Shown here: piece after piece, positions 24,819 through 33,022 of the stretch
Position numbering within the stretch: position 1 is the first letter of the stretch
How the letters are laid out: each line of letters starts with the position of its first letter
Assembly: GCA_902583345.1 (NCBI GenBank)
Contig: CACHVT010000005.1
Location: forward strand, 1 to 52,482
DNA length: 52,482 bases
Reading direction: 5' to 3'
Origin: an uncultured Pelagibacteraceae bacterium
GTDB lineage: Bacteria; Pseudomonadota; Alphaproteobacteria; Pelagibacterales; Pelagibacteraceae
Position numbers and translations under genes: made by a program
The notes under the pieces: model-generated
The model's database searches: none
What the model was told of the DNA's origin: nothing
The model's input: the letters and a program-made list of their open reading frames with translations, nothing else

Positions 24819-24838
24819 AATTGAAATATAATTCAATT
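24819..24838. promoter_or_regulatory. inverted repeat in 35-bp divergent gap (possible operator)
   Basis: AATTGAA (24819-24825) and TTCAATT (24832-24838) form a perfect 7-bp inverted repeat around six bases. It fills most of the 35-base gap between the BKACE and aldolase start codons, so a dimeric regulator there would control both directions. AT-rich, so chance is possible. Confidence 0.4.
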
Positions 24839-24846
24839 TATAAAAA

Positions 24847-25575
24847 ATGGAAATAACTGATTTACAAAAAGATCTAGCAGCTACTTTTAGATGGACAGCC
24901 AGATTAAATATGAATGAGGCTGTTGCTAATCATTTTAGCGCATGTATTCCAGGTTCTAGTACAAATTTTTACGTTAATAAATCTGGAATACATTTTAGCC
25001 AAATGAAAGCTAGTGATTTAATTTTAGTAACAAAAGATAATATTGATGAATTAAAAAAGAAGCCTGAAATTGTTGATTCTACGGCAATAAATATACACGG
25101 AAATATTCATAAAAAAGTTCCTCACGCAAAATGTATATTTCATGTTCATTCAAAATACGCAACAGCACTTTCTACTTTAAAAGACCCAACTCTTCCACCA
25201 ATAGACCAAAATACAATGCGGTTTTACAATAGAGTCTCTCTGTATAACGAATATGGTGGCATGGGTTTTGAGGAAGAGTCATTAAAAATGGCAACAGCAT
25301 TAGGAAATAAACAAAATTTGTTAATGGCAAACCATGGAATTTTAACAACTGGTGAAACAGTATCAGATGGCTTTGATGCTTTATACTATTTTGAAAAATC
25401 TGCCGAAACTTATATAACAGCCCTTTCAACTGGTAAGGAATTAAATATAGCTTCTCACGAAGTGGCAGAAAAAACAGCTCAAGAATGGGCAAACTATCCC
25501 TCAGATCTTGGAAGAGCTCATTTAGATCAAATAAGATTAATTTTAGACAAAGAAGAACCGGAATACAAAAGTTAA
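24847..25575 (+). CDS. class II aldolase/adducin-family protein
   Basis: Zn-dependent aldolase fold (fuculose-phosphate aldolase class; includes lyases and decarboxylases). The zinc histidines are visible in CIFHVHSKYATALS (HVH) and MANHGILTTG, and the N-terminal NHFSACIPG replaces the usual 'GNxSxR' phosphate-binding loop, hinting that the substrate is not a simple sugar phosphate. 242 residues fits. First gene of a tight five-gene operon, one base before the thioesterase gene. Its role with thioesterase and oxygenase genes is unknown. Confidence 0.85.
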   Translation: MEITDLQKDLAATFRWTARLNMNEAVANHFSACIPGSSTNFYVNKSGIHFSQMKASDLILVTKDNIDELKKKPEIVDSTAINIHGNIHKKVPHAKCIFHVHSKYATALSTLKDPTLPPIDQNTMRFYNRVSLYNEYGGMGFEEESLKMATALGNKQNLLMANHGILTTGETVSDGFDALYYFEKSAETYITALSTGKELNIASHEVAEKTAQEWANYPSDLGRAHLDQIRLILDKEEPEYKS

Positions 25576-25576
25576 A

Positions 25577-26047
25577 ATGAGTATTTTTTTATCAAAGCAA
25601 AAAGTTATTAAAGATTGGACCGATTATAACGGTCACATGAATGTTGCTTATTATGTACTAATTTTTGATATTTATGGAGCAGAAATTTTAATGAATAAAT
25701 TTAATATGGGTGAGCAATCAGCAAAAACTACAAAAAAAAGTACTATGGTAGTAGAATCTCATATTACATATAATCAAGAAGTTACTGAGGGTGAAGAAGT
25801 GGATGTTAATTTAGTGTACTTCGACCACGATAAAAAAAGACTTTTATACAAAATGGAAATGGTACACAAAGAAAAAAAATATGTAGCATCAACTATAGAA
25901 GTTCTTTCATTATATGTAGATTTGGGACAAAGAAAGGTTTCTGAATTTGAAAATGAAAAAGTAAAGATCATGGAAGAATTTATAATGAAAAATAAGTCTA
26001 CTTTTAATTCTGAGGATTTAAAATTTTATAATAAACTTAAAAAATAA
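25577..26047 (+). CDS. 4HBT hot-dog thioesterase, betainyl-CoA thioesterase (CdhB)-like
   Basis: Hot-dog-fold acyl-CoA thioesterase. The catalytic motif DWTDYNGHMNVAYYV (residues 13-27, Asp16) matches the D-x-x-G-H-x-N of the 4HBT family, and the segment KKRLLYKMEMVHKEKKYVAST fits the remainder. The same N-terminal W-x-D-Y-N-G-H-M-N-x-x-Y-Y form occurs in CdhB, which hydrolyses betainyl-CoA to glycine betaine in carnitine degradation. With the BKACE gene about 0.8 kb away, the same reaction is the best guess. It sits one base after the aldolase gene and three before the TauD gene. Confidence 0.82.
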   Translation: MSIFLSKQKVIKDWTDYNGHMNVAYYVLIFDIYGAEILMNKFNMGEQSAKTTKKSTMVVESHITYNQEVTEGEEVDVNLVYFDHDKKRLLYKMEMVHKEKKYVASTIEVLSLYVDLGQRKVSEFENEKVKIMEEFIMKNKSTFNSEDLKFYNKLKK

Positions 26048-26050
26048 ATT

Positions 26051-26878
26051 ATGCAAATAAAATTATTATCTGGAGCCCTTGGAGCTGAGGTAAATGGAAT
26101 AGATCTTAAAAACTCATCAAATGAAAATTGTTTAAAGATAAATAAATTATTACTTGAAAACAAAGTTTTATTTTTTAGAGATCAGAATATTTCGCCAGAG
26201 GAGCAAATTAATTTAGCTAAATTTTTTGGGCCATTAGAAAGACATATTTACGTAAAAGGTAGAGATAAATACCCTGAAATTGTAAGAATTATAAAGGGAC
26301 CAAATGAAAAACACCAATGGGGAGAAACATGGCACACAGATGTGAGTTACAATATTAAACCAACTAAAGTTATAATTTTAAGATCAGTAAAAATACCTCC
26401 TGTTGGAGGAGATACAATGTTTTCAAATATGGAAGTTGCTTATGAGACCCTAGATAAAAAAATAAAGGAAAAAATAAAAAATAAAAAAGCAATTCATAGT
26501 TCATTGGGTGCAGCTGCATTTGTCGAAAAATACGAAGAAATGGAGGGAAATGGAAATCTTGATGAATATTCAAATGAACATCCTGTTGTAAGAACTCATC
26601 CTGAAACAGGAAAAAAAATCTTGTATGTAAATTCAATGTATACAAAAAAAATTTTAGATATGGATAAAAATGAAAGTGAAGATATTTTAAAAGAAATTTT
26701 TCTTCATCAAGAAAGATTAGATTTTACATGTAGATTTAAATGGACAGAGAATGCTGTAGCTATATGGGACAACAGAAGCACACAACATCAAGGCTTAACT
26801 GATTTTTTTCCTGGAAGAGGATTAGGTTTTGAGAGGATAATGGACCGGGTTGCTATTGAAGGGGACAAGCCTAATTAA
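26051..26878 (+). CDS. TauD/TfdA-family 2-oxoglutarate dioxygenase
   Basis: Fe(II)/2-oxoglutarate oxygenase. Iron ligands His95 and Asp97 (TWHTDVSY) and His246 (STQHQGL), oxoglutarate-binding Arg262/Arg266 (FERIMDR). 275 residues equals TauD. Members hydroxylate sulfonates, herbicides, trimethylamine compounds and others, so the substrate is open. It is six bases upstream of a PhnZ/TmpB-like HD oxygenase, the arrangement of a two-step 'hydroxylate next to the heteroatom, then oxidatively cleave' pathway, as in PhnY-PhnZ, although PhnY itself belongs to another oxygenase family (PhyH). Confidence 0.9.
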   Translation: MQIKLLSGALGAEVNGIDLKNSSNENCLKINKLLLENKVLFFRDQNISPEEQINLAKFFGPLERHIYVKGRDKYPEIVRIIKGPNEKHQWGETWHTDVSYNIKPTKVIILRSVKIPPVGGDTMFSNMEVAYETLDKKIKEKIKNKKAIHSSLGAAAFVEKYEEMEGNGNLDEYSNEHPVVRTHPETGKKILYVNSMYTKKILDMDKNESEDILKEIFLHQERLDFTCRFKWTENAVAIWDNRSTQHQGLTDFFPGRGLGFERIMDRVAIEGDKPN

Positions 26879-26884
26879 AAATTA

Positions 26885-27421
26885 ATGAACGTAATATATA
26901 AAATTATTTCTAATTTTATAAACAATAAATCATTATATATGGGAGAAAAAGTAACAATGTCGGAGCACATGATTCAATCTGCTATGCTGGCTGAAAAAGC
27001 AAAATCAAATAAGAGCTTAGTTTGTGCTTGTTTACTTCATGATTATGGTCATTTTATTTTAGATGAGCCAAATGATTTAGTCATAAAAAAACTAGACGGT
27101 AAACATGAAGAAATTGGTTATCAATATTTACAAAAATTTTTTAAAAAAGAAGTAGTTGAACCAATAAAACATCATGTAAAAGCAAAAAGATATCTTGTAA
27201 GAGATAAAAAATATTATAGTCAGCTTTCTAAAGCATCCATTTTAAGTCTTAAACTCCAAGGTGGTATATTAAGTAGCAAAGAATCAAGAGTATTTGAAAA
27301 AGAAGAGTTTTTTAAAGATGCTATAAAACTAAGAAAGTTTGACGATGCTGCAAAAAATATAGGCGTCAAAATAAAAGATATCATTCGGTATAAAGATTTA
27401 TTAAAAGTATTTTTAAAATGA
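26885..27421 (+). CDS. PhnZ/TmpB-like HD-domain mixed-valence diiron oxygenase
   Basis: HD-fold oxygenase that in PhnZ cleaves the C-P bond of an alpha-hydroxyphosphonate with O2. Every active-site residue known in PhnZ has a counterpart at matching spacing: Tyr18 and Glu21 (LYMGE, PhnZ Tyr24/Glu27), iron ligands His28, His52-Asp53 (LLHDYGHF), His74 (KHEEIG), His97 (KHHVKAKRYL) and Asp153 (KFDD). The C-terminal block SKASILSLKLQGG and RVFEKEEFFKDAIKLR is also PhnZ-like. 178 residues versus about 190. TmpB, acting on (R)-1-hydroxy-2-(trimethylammonio)ethylphosphonate to give glycine betaine and phosphate, is the relative that best fits this neighbourhood. It overlaps the GMC gene by four bases (ATGA). 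Confidence 0.85.
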   Translation: MNVIYKIISNFINNKSLYMGEKVTMSEHMIQSAMLAEKAKSNKSLVCACLLHDYGHFILDEPNDLVIKKLDGKHEEIGYQYLQKFFKKEVVEPIKHHVKAKRYLVRDKKYYSQLSKASILSLKLQGGILSSKESRVFEKEEFFKDAIKLRKFDDAAKNIGVKIKDIIRYKDLLKVFLK

Positions 27422-28998
27422 ATTATGATTATTTAATTGTTGGCGCTGGATCAGCAGGTTGCGTTCTTGGAAATAGACTATCTGAAAATAGTAATCATAA
27501 AGTTGCAATTTTCGAAGCTGGTGGAACAAGTGATATTTGGAAAGTTAAAATGCCTCTTGCTCTTCTCTACACGATGCATGATCCAAAATATAATTGGAAG
27601 TATTATTCAGAACCTGAGCCATACTTAAATAATAGACGAATATTCTGCCCAAGAGGAAAAATGATTGGTGGATGTTCATCTCATAATGGAATGGTTTTTG
27701 TAAGGGGAAATAGAGATGATTATACTAGGTGGGAAAGATTTGGACTTAAAAATTGGTCCTATGAAAAAGTATTACCTTATTTTAAAAAAATTGAAACTTG
27801 GTCAGAAGGAGAAAATCAATTTAGAGGTTCTTTGGGTCCTCTTCCAATTAGTTTGTCAAAAAATTCTAATCCATTGTTTAAAGCTTTTATTAATGCTGCT
27901 GGTGAGGCTGGACATAGAATTAACATTGATATGAATGGTGAAGAACAAGAGGGATTTGGAATGTTTGATACAACTATGCATAAAGGAGAAAGAGCAGGAG
28001 TTTCAAAATATTATCTAGATCCAATTAAAAATAGAAAAAATCTTGATATTTTAAAAAACTCATATGTGGAAAAAATTTTATTCGATGGAAAAAAAGCAGT
28101 AGGTCTTCAGGTTAAAATCAAAAATAAAACTGAAAAAATTTATGCAAATAAAGAAGTCATTTTAAGTGGTGGTTCAATAAATTCACCACAATTATTGATG
28201 CTATCAGGGATTGGAGATTCAAATCATTTGAAAGATAAAGGAATAAATGTTGTTAATGATGTTAAAGGTGTAGGTAAAAATTTGCAAGATCACTTAGAGA
28301 TATATATCCAACAAGAATGCAAAACTCCTAATACTTTATATACTTACACAAAACTTGTTCCTAAAGTTTTAGCAGGAATACAATGGTTTATGTTTAAATC
28401 TGGACCATGCTCTAAATCTTTTTTAGAAGCAGGTGGATTTGCAAAATCCTCACCTGAAAGAGAAATCTCAAATATTCAATTTCATTTCTTTCCATCATTT
28501 GTAATTAATCATGGTTTAGAGCAACCAAAAACCCACGGTTATCAATTGCATGCTAGCCCAAATCATCCAAGAAGCAGGGGAAATATTACTCTCAGTTCGT
28601 CTGATCCTTATGAATATCCAAAAATATTATTTAATTATCTGCAAGATGAAGAAGATCTAAAGCAAACAAGAGAATGTATTCACGTTGCGAGAAAAATTTT
28701 ATCTCAACCAGCTTTAAATGAGCATGCTGGAAAAGAAATTGGACCTGGAATGGACTCTCAATCAGATGAAGAATTAAATGAATATATTAAATCAAAAGCT
28801 GATACCGCTTATCATCCATGTGGTACTTGTAAGATGGGAGTAGATCATATGGCAGTAGTCGATGAAAATTTAAAAGTAAAAGGAATTCAAAACTTAAGAG
28901 TTATTGATGCTTCAGTAATACCCGAAATACCAAGTGCAAATTTAAATGCTCCAACTTTAATGATTGCTGAAAAAGGTGCTGACTTAATATTAAATTAA
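27418..28998 (+). CDS. GMC-family FAD oxidoreductase (choline-dehydrogenase-like)
   Basis: Flavoprotein alcohol dehydrogenase of the glucose-methanol-choline family. FAD-binding GAGSAGCVLG at residues 9-18, GMC signature RGKMIGGCSSHNGMVFVRG in the first hundred residues, second signature GSINSPQLLMLSGIG, and the catalytic His in YHPCGTCKMG near the end. 526 residues fits BetA-like enzymes. The second catalytic His/Asn near the C-terminus lies in SANLNAPTLM. Substrate is an alcohol; choline is possible but many SAR11-type GMC proteins are uncharacterised. Last gene of the five-gene operon; it overlaps the convergent ATPase gene by four bases. Confidence 0.9.
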   Translation: MNYDYLIVGAGSAGCVLGNRLSENSNHKVAIFEAGGTSDIWKVKMPLALLYTMHDPKYNWKYYSEPEPYLNNRRIFCPRGKMIGGCSSHNGMVFVRGNRDDYTRWERFGLKNWSYEKVLPYFKKIETWSEGENQFRGSLGPLPISLSKNSNPLFKAFINAAGEAGHRINIDMNGEEQEGFGMFDTTMHKGERAGVSKYYLDPIKNRKNLDILKNSYVEKILFDGKKAVGLQVKIKNKTEKIYANKEVILSGGSINSPQLLMLSGIGDSNHLKDKGINVVNDVKGVGKNLQDHLEIYIQQECKTPNTLYTYTKLVPKVLAGIQWFMFKSGPCSKSFLEAGGFAKSSPEREISNIQFHFFPSFVINHGLEQPKTHGYQLHASPNHPRSRGNITLSSSDPYEYPKILFNYLQDEEDLKQTRECIHVARKILSQPALNEHAGKEIGPGMDSQSDEELNEYIKSKADTAYHPCGTCKMGVDHMAVVDENLKVKGIQNLRVIDASVIPEIPSANLNAPTLMIAEKGADLILN

Positions 28999-29786
28999 TT
29001 AGCATCAAGAACAGCATGTAAAAATTGTTTTGTTCTTTCATTTTGTGGATCTCCAAATAATTTTTCGGGCGGACCTTGCTCAAAAATTTTACCATCATTA
29101 AAAAAACAAACTCTATCAGATATTTCTCTAGCAAAACCCATTTGATGAGTAACCATTATCATAGTTAAATTATGTTCTTTGTTAAGTGATCTAATTACAT
29201 TTAAAACTTCACCAACTACCTCAGGATCCAATGCTGATGTAATTTCGTCTAAAAGCATAACCTTAGGTCTCATTGCTAGGGCTCTTGCAATCGCTACTCT
29301 TTGTTGTTGTCCTCCAGACAATCTTGATGGATGTTGATCTTTTTTATCTGTTAAACCAACTAATTCTAACAATTCAAGCGCTCTTTGTTCTGCTTCTTCC
29401 TTTTTCATACCTAACACTTCTATAGGTGCCTCGATGCAATTTTGAAGTGCTGTCATATGAGGAAATAGATTAAATTGTTGAAAGACCATTCCTATTTTTG
29501 AACGTCTTTCTCTTAAATATTTTTCGCTTGCTTCAACTAATTTTCCATCAGAGCTCATATGAGTTAATGACTCGCCATCTAAATGGATAACACCTCCATT
29601 AATTTTCTCTAAAGTCATTAAAACTCTTAATACAGTAGTTTTTCCTGATCCCGATGGACCAATGATTGATACCATCTCATTTTTTTTAATATCTAAATTA
29701 AGTTTATCTAAAACTACAAGGTCGCCGTATTGTTTTGTTACTTCCTCAAATTTTACTATTGTTTCTTCAGATTTTTTATTTTCCAT
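28995..29786 (-). CDS. polar-amino-acid/ectoine-type ABC ATPase (EhuA/GlnQ-like)
   Basis: Cytoplasmic ATPase of a polar-amino-acid importer. Walker A GPSGSGKTT, LSGGQQQRVAIARAL, Walker B VMLLDEITSALDPE and the switch VTHQMGFARE; the DEITSALDPE and THQMGFAR strings are typical of GlnQ/HisP-class ATPases. It is the last gene of the four-gene minus-strand operon, 12 bases after the permease gene. Substrate is set by the Ehu-like binding protein upstream. Confidence 0.93.
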   Translation of the reverse strand: MENKKSEETIVKFEEVTKQYGDLVVLDKLNLDIKKNEMVSIIGPSGSGKTTVLRVLMTLEKINGGVIHLDGESLTHMSSDGKLVEASEKYLRERRSKIGMVFQQFNLFPHMTALQNCIEAPIEVLGMKKEEAEQRALELLELVGLTDKKDQHPSRLSGGQQQRVAIARALAMRPKVMLLDEITSALDPEVVGEVLNVIRSLNKEHNLTMIMVTHQMGFAREISDRVCFFNDGKIFEQGPPEKLFGDPQNERTKQFLHAVLDAN

Positions 29787-29798
29787 AATTTAAATTCT

Positions 29799-30476
29799 TT
29801 ATTGTTTCATTTTTCCTTGAGCAACATTAACTTTTCTCTCTAACTTTCTAACCCACATAGCTGCTGGAACAGAAAGAATTAAGAATATTATACCAACCAT
29901 TGTGTAGGGTTCCAAATATCTATAATTATATCCCCCAACTGCTGTTGCTGCGTGAAATAACTCAGCCACACCTATTGTTGACAAAAGTGGAGTATCTTTA
30001 AAAATACCAACTAAATAATTTCCCATACCTGGAATCGCTATGGGAAAAGCCTGAGGTAAAACTATTCTTCTATAAGTATAAACTGTGGAAAAATTTAGAG
30101 CTCTACATGCTTCCCATTGAGTTTTTGAAACCCCTTCTAAAGCTCCTCTATAAACTTCTGAAAGATAAGTTCCAAAATGTAAACCAATTGTTATCATTCC
30201 ACAAACCCATGCTGATAATTTTATGCCAAACTGAGGCAAAACAAAATATACAAAAAATAACTGTATCAATAATGGTGTTGAGCGAATAAATTCTACGATT
30301 TCTCTATTAATTCCATTTATAATTTTTGACGGAGTTCTTTGACCTAATAAAAAAAAGAGTCCAACAATAAGTGCTATTGCATACCCTACTCCCGCTGCAA
30401 TAATAGTATTTAAAGTTGCCCATAACATTTGAGGTAAAATTTCATAAGCAAAATCCCATCTAAATCCCATTTCCAT
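29799..30476 (-). CDS. polar-amino-acid/ectoine-type ABC permease (EhuD-like)
   Basis: Inner-membrane permease of the His/Glu/Gln class, 225 residues with about five TM segments. The segment STPLLIQLFFVYFVLPQFGIKLSA and the docking loop KTQWEACRALNFSTVYTYRRIVLPQAFPI are family hallmarks. The opening WDFAYEILPQMLWATLNT recalls EhuD. It pairs with the EhuC-like permease upstream (four bases between). Confidence 0.9.
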   Translation of the reverse strand: MEMGFRWDFAYEILPQMLWATLNTIIAAGVGYAIALIVGLFFLLGQRTPSKIINGINREIVEFIRSTPLLIQLFFVYFVLPQFGIKLSAWVCGMITIGLHFGTYLSEVYRGALEGVSKTQWEACRALNFSTVYTYRRIVLPQAFPIAIPGMGNYLVGIFKDTPLLSTIGVAELFHAATAVGGYNYRYLEPYTMVGIIFLILSVPAAMWVRKLERKVNVAQGKMKQ

Positions 30477-30480
30477 AATA

Positions 30481-31152
30481 TTAAACGTTTCCTCTCCCGA
30501 CCTTTTTGGCAGCTAAAACTTCCAACCATCTTAAAAATGGAACAAGCGCTAACCTAGCCATGATATAATAAATTAATAAAGCTGTTCCAAAACATTGCGC
30601 GGAAAGCCAAGTAATAGAATTAATTTGTTTTGCTTCAAAAGTTAAATCAACAACTGTTACAAGGGCTACTAAAGCAGTTGCTTTTAAAAGTTCTACGGTC
30701 AAATTTGCTGCTGGAGGCAAAATTATAGGAAATATTTGTGGAATTATTATTCTTTTAATTCTTTTTGCAGGACTAAAATTAAGTGCATGAGCAGCTTCCC
30801 ATTGGCCCTTAGGTACTGCTAATATTCCACCTCTTACAATCTCTGCACCATATGCACCAAAGTTCAAACCTAAGGCAACTACTCCTGCAACAAATGCTTC
30901 TAATGAAATTCCGAAAAATGGTAGTACGTAATATACCCAAAAAAGTTGAACTAATAATGAGGTACCTCTAAAAAATTCTATATATACAGTTGCAATTCCT
31001 TGAATAATTAGATTTTTAGATAAACGCATCAAACCGAAAATCATTGAAATAATTACATACAAAACCATAGAACATATCAAAACTTTTACAGTAGTGACCG
31101 TTCCTAGAAGCAATGTCATTCCATGTTCAGCTAAAAATGCAAAGTAGCTCAA
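30481..31152 (-). CDS. polar-amino-acid/ectoine-type ABC permease (EhuC-like)
   Basis: Partner permease of 223 residues. FRGTSLLVQLFWVYYVLPFFGI and the docking loop KGQWEAAHALNFSPAKRIKRIIIPQ follow the pattern of EhuC, where the 'GTS-x-LVQLFW' segment is common. It is separated from the binding-protein gene by a 78-base gap containing a strong terminator-like hairpin, so it would be transcribed only by read-through. Confidence 0.88.
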   Translation of the reverse strand: MSYFAFLAEHGMTLLLGTVTTVKVLICSMVLYVIISMIFGLMRLSKNLIIQGIATVYIEFFRGTSLLVQLFWVYYVLPFFGISLEAFVAGVVALGLNFGAYGAEIVRGGILAVPKGQWEAAHALNFSPAKRIKRIIIPQIFPIILPPAANLTVELLKATALVALVTVVDLTFEAKQINSITWLSAQCFGTALLIYYIMARLALVPFLRWLEVLAAKKVGRGNV

Positions 31153-31179
31153 TGTATTACCATAAATTAAGTTAAAAAA

Positions 31180-31212
31180 AATCAGGCGACTTTATTATTT
31201 GGTCGCCTGATT
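31180..31212 (-). terminator. terminator-like hairpin between binding-protein and permease genes
   Basis: AATCAGGCGAC (31180-31190) pairs with GTCGCCTGATT (31202-31212), an 11-bp perfect stem with an 11-base loop. On the minus strand it is followed by seven U. Same architecture as the hairpin at 14890-14915. Confidence 0.88.
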
Positions 31213-31230
31213 AATAATTAAATTTTAATA

Positions 31231-32076
31231 CTACTTAGTTGAGCAAGCCCACTCTGTAGTCATGTCTGCGGGTGGAAGTTGAGCTTTGTCATAACCATAC
31301 TCACCAGCTCTTTCCAACATTTTTTCAGGATTAGCTAAAACTTTAGCTAAAGCAGCATTGAATGCTTCTCTAAATTCATTATCGCTTTTTCTAAAACCAA
31401 TTCCAACAACATTTACAGTTTCTTTTGGCATAAGCTTAGGATCGGTTACTTCAAATGCACCGCCAGTTTTTTCTTCATGCTCTTTTGCACCAAAAAACGT
31501 TTGAACTGCCGCATCAGCTCTTCCTGCTTTCATAGCAGCAAGTATTCCTACTTCACCTTCTACTAATAACATTTGGCTATCAGGTACACCAAATTTTTTA
31601 GCAGCTTCTACAGTATTGAAACCTGTACCAGTTACAAGTGTCGCTCCTGTTCTGATAACGTCAGCATAGTTATTAATTCCTTTAGGATTCCCTTTAGGAA
31701 CTAACATTGCATCACCAAAAACTCCTATTGGATCTGAAAAGTTAATGTTTTCACATCTGCTTTTCAAGATATACATGCCTCCTGTTATCATATCAGAACG
31801 ATCTGCATTTATTCCTGGAATTAGTCCAGACCATTCGAAAACTTTAGTTTCATGCTCTGTAATTCCCATTTCTTCTAAAACTGTTAAAGCAATCATGTTA
31901 ACAAAACCTAATGCTTCACCATTATCTCCGGCGTAAGCCCATGGCACCGCTGTACCAAAACCTAATCTTAATTTATGTCCGTCAGCTAGTCTTTGTGTTA
32001 GTGTCGCTGCACTTACAGAAGATACACTAAAAAGAATAACAAGAAGTACTGTTATTGATTTAATATACTTTCTCAT
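31231..32076 (-). CDS. periplasmic binding protein, EhuB-like (ectoine/hydroxyectoine or polar amino acid)
   Basis: Signal peptide residues 1-23 (SITVLLVILFSVSSVSA). The mature protein is an SBP family 3 fold: LRLGFGTAVPWAYAG, SGLIPGINADRSDMITGGMYILKSRCENINFSDP, and GRADAAVQTFF. The 'GMYIL-x-x-R-C' and 'GLIPG-x' patterns are those I associate with EhuB, the ectoine binding protein, more than with HisJ/GlnH. The DoeA/EutD- and EutA-like genes elsewhere in the window would fit ectoine, but they travel with a different importer. AGGGGGA (complement of 32082-32088) is a strong Shine-Dalgarno. Confidence 0.88.
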   Translation of the reverse strand: MRKYIKSITVLLVILFSVSSVSAATLTQRLADGHKLRLGFGTAVPWAYAGDNGEALGFVNMIALTVLEEMGITEHETKVFEWSGLIPGINADRSDMITGGMYILKSRCENINFSDPIGVFGDAMLVPKGNPKGINNYADVIRTGATLVTGTGFNTVEAAKKFGVPDSQMLLVEGEVGILAAMKAGRADAAVQTFFGAKEHEEKTGGAFEVTDPKLMPKETVNVVGIGFRKSDNEFREAFNAALAKVLANPEKMLERAGEYGYDKAQLPPADMTTEWACSTK

Positions 32077-32183
32077 AATTTCCCCCTATTTAAGTTTATT
32101 TGAAAAATAATTTAACTAAAAAAAAAGGTGTTTGTATATAAAAAATATTTCAATCTGAAGTTGTTAAAAAAAAATTTTTCTTT

Positions 32184-32960
32184 TTAAATCAATTCCAACT
32201 TGTCTCCAACATTGACTTCTCCATTGCTTAATGCAGTTAAATATAAACCCATATCAAAATGATTGTATGTTTTTTTTAATGAATTAAGTAAGTTAAGTGA
32301 ATTATCTTCTGTTTTAGGTTTTAAATTTATAGCAACACAACGAGGAATATTTTTTTCAACTTTAAATAAAGTATTATTAATTTTAATTGTTTTATTGATC
32401 CAATTTCTTTCCTCCCATGCAGAAATTCCATCGATATAAAGATTTCCTCTAAATCTTTGAAATTCTATGTCTTCACCTATTTTATTTTCAAAATCTTTTA
32501 TACTATTAATATTTATTAATGAGATAGAGTTAAAAACATTATTTGAATGGGAAGTATCATAAAAAGGATACTCGGTATTTTTTAAAAGAATGATAGGATT
32601 TGCTAGTGTATTTTCTAATTCAAACAATTTTTTAGAAAGTAAAGATTTTTCATTCTGATCATCAGCTGAAATAGAAATTATTTCTTCGCTGTTTGATATA
32701 AGTGTAAGTTTATTCCCATCATAACTAAAATTGTATTTATTCAAAACAGGTGAATTTTTTAAAGTTAAAAAGTTGTTTAATTTTCTTTCTTTAGGGTTTT
32801 TTTCAATTGTTTTAGCTTTTTCAGACTCTATACCTCTAGAAAATGCAAAAATTCTATCATTTGGCATACCAAGATTTTTTTTAATTTGACACGAGTTGAT
32901 GCTCTGAAACGATAAAGATTTAACTGGGCAGAAGTTTATTAACTTTATTGTGCAGATCAT
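32184..32960 (-). CDS. MOSC-domain protein
   Basis: The MOSC domain (the C-terminal domain of molybdenum cofactor sulfurase) binds Moco/sulfur carriers and occurs in mARC-type and YiiM-type enzymes. Here an N-terminal beta-barrel (about 1-110) opens with FCPVKSLSFQSINSCQI; the MOSC part contains RFRGNLYIDG, WEERNWINKTIKI and the conserved Cys in PRCVAINLKPKT; GVG-like ending NVGDKLELI. 258 residues fits. It needs Moco, linking it to mobA-moeA 27 kb away, but mARC-like proteins use the Mo-molybdopterin form rather than bis-MGD. It lies 107 bases ahead of the Ehu-like binding-protein gene. Confidence 0.85.
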   Translation of the reverse strand: MICTIKLINFCPVKSLSFQSINSCQIKKNLGMPNDRIFAFSRGIESEKAKTIEKNPKERKLNNFLTLKNSPVLNKYNFSYDGNKLTLISNSEEIISISADDQNEKSLLSKKLFELENTLANPIILLKNTEYPFYDTSHSNNVFNSISLININSIKDFENKIGEDIEFQRFRGNLYIDGISAWEERNWINKTIKINNTLFKVEKNIPRCVAINLKPKTEDNSLNLLNSLKKTYNHFDMGLYLTALSNGEVNVGDKLELI

Positions 32961-33022
32961 AAAATTAATATTACATAATTAATAAAAATATAAAGAAGAA
33001 AGATTCTGTGGTATATGGGCTT

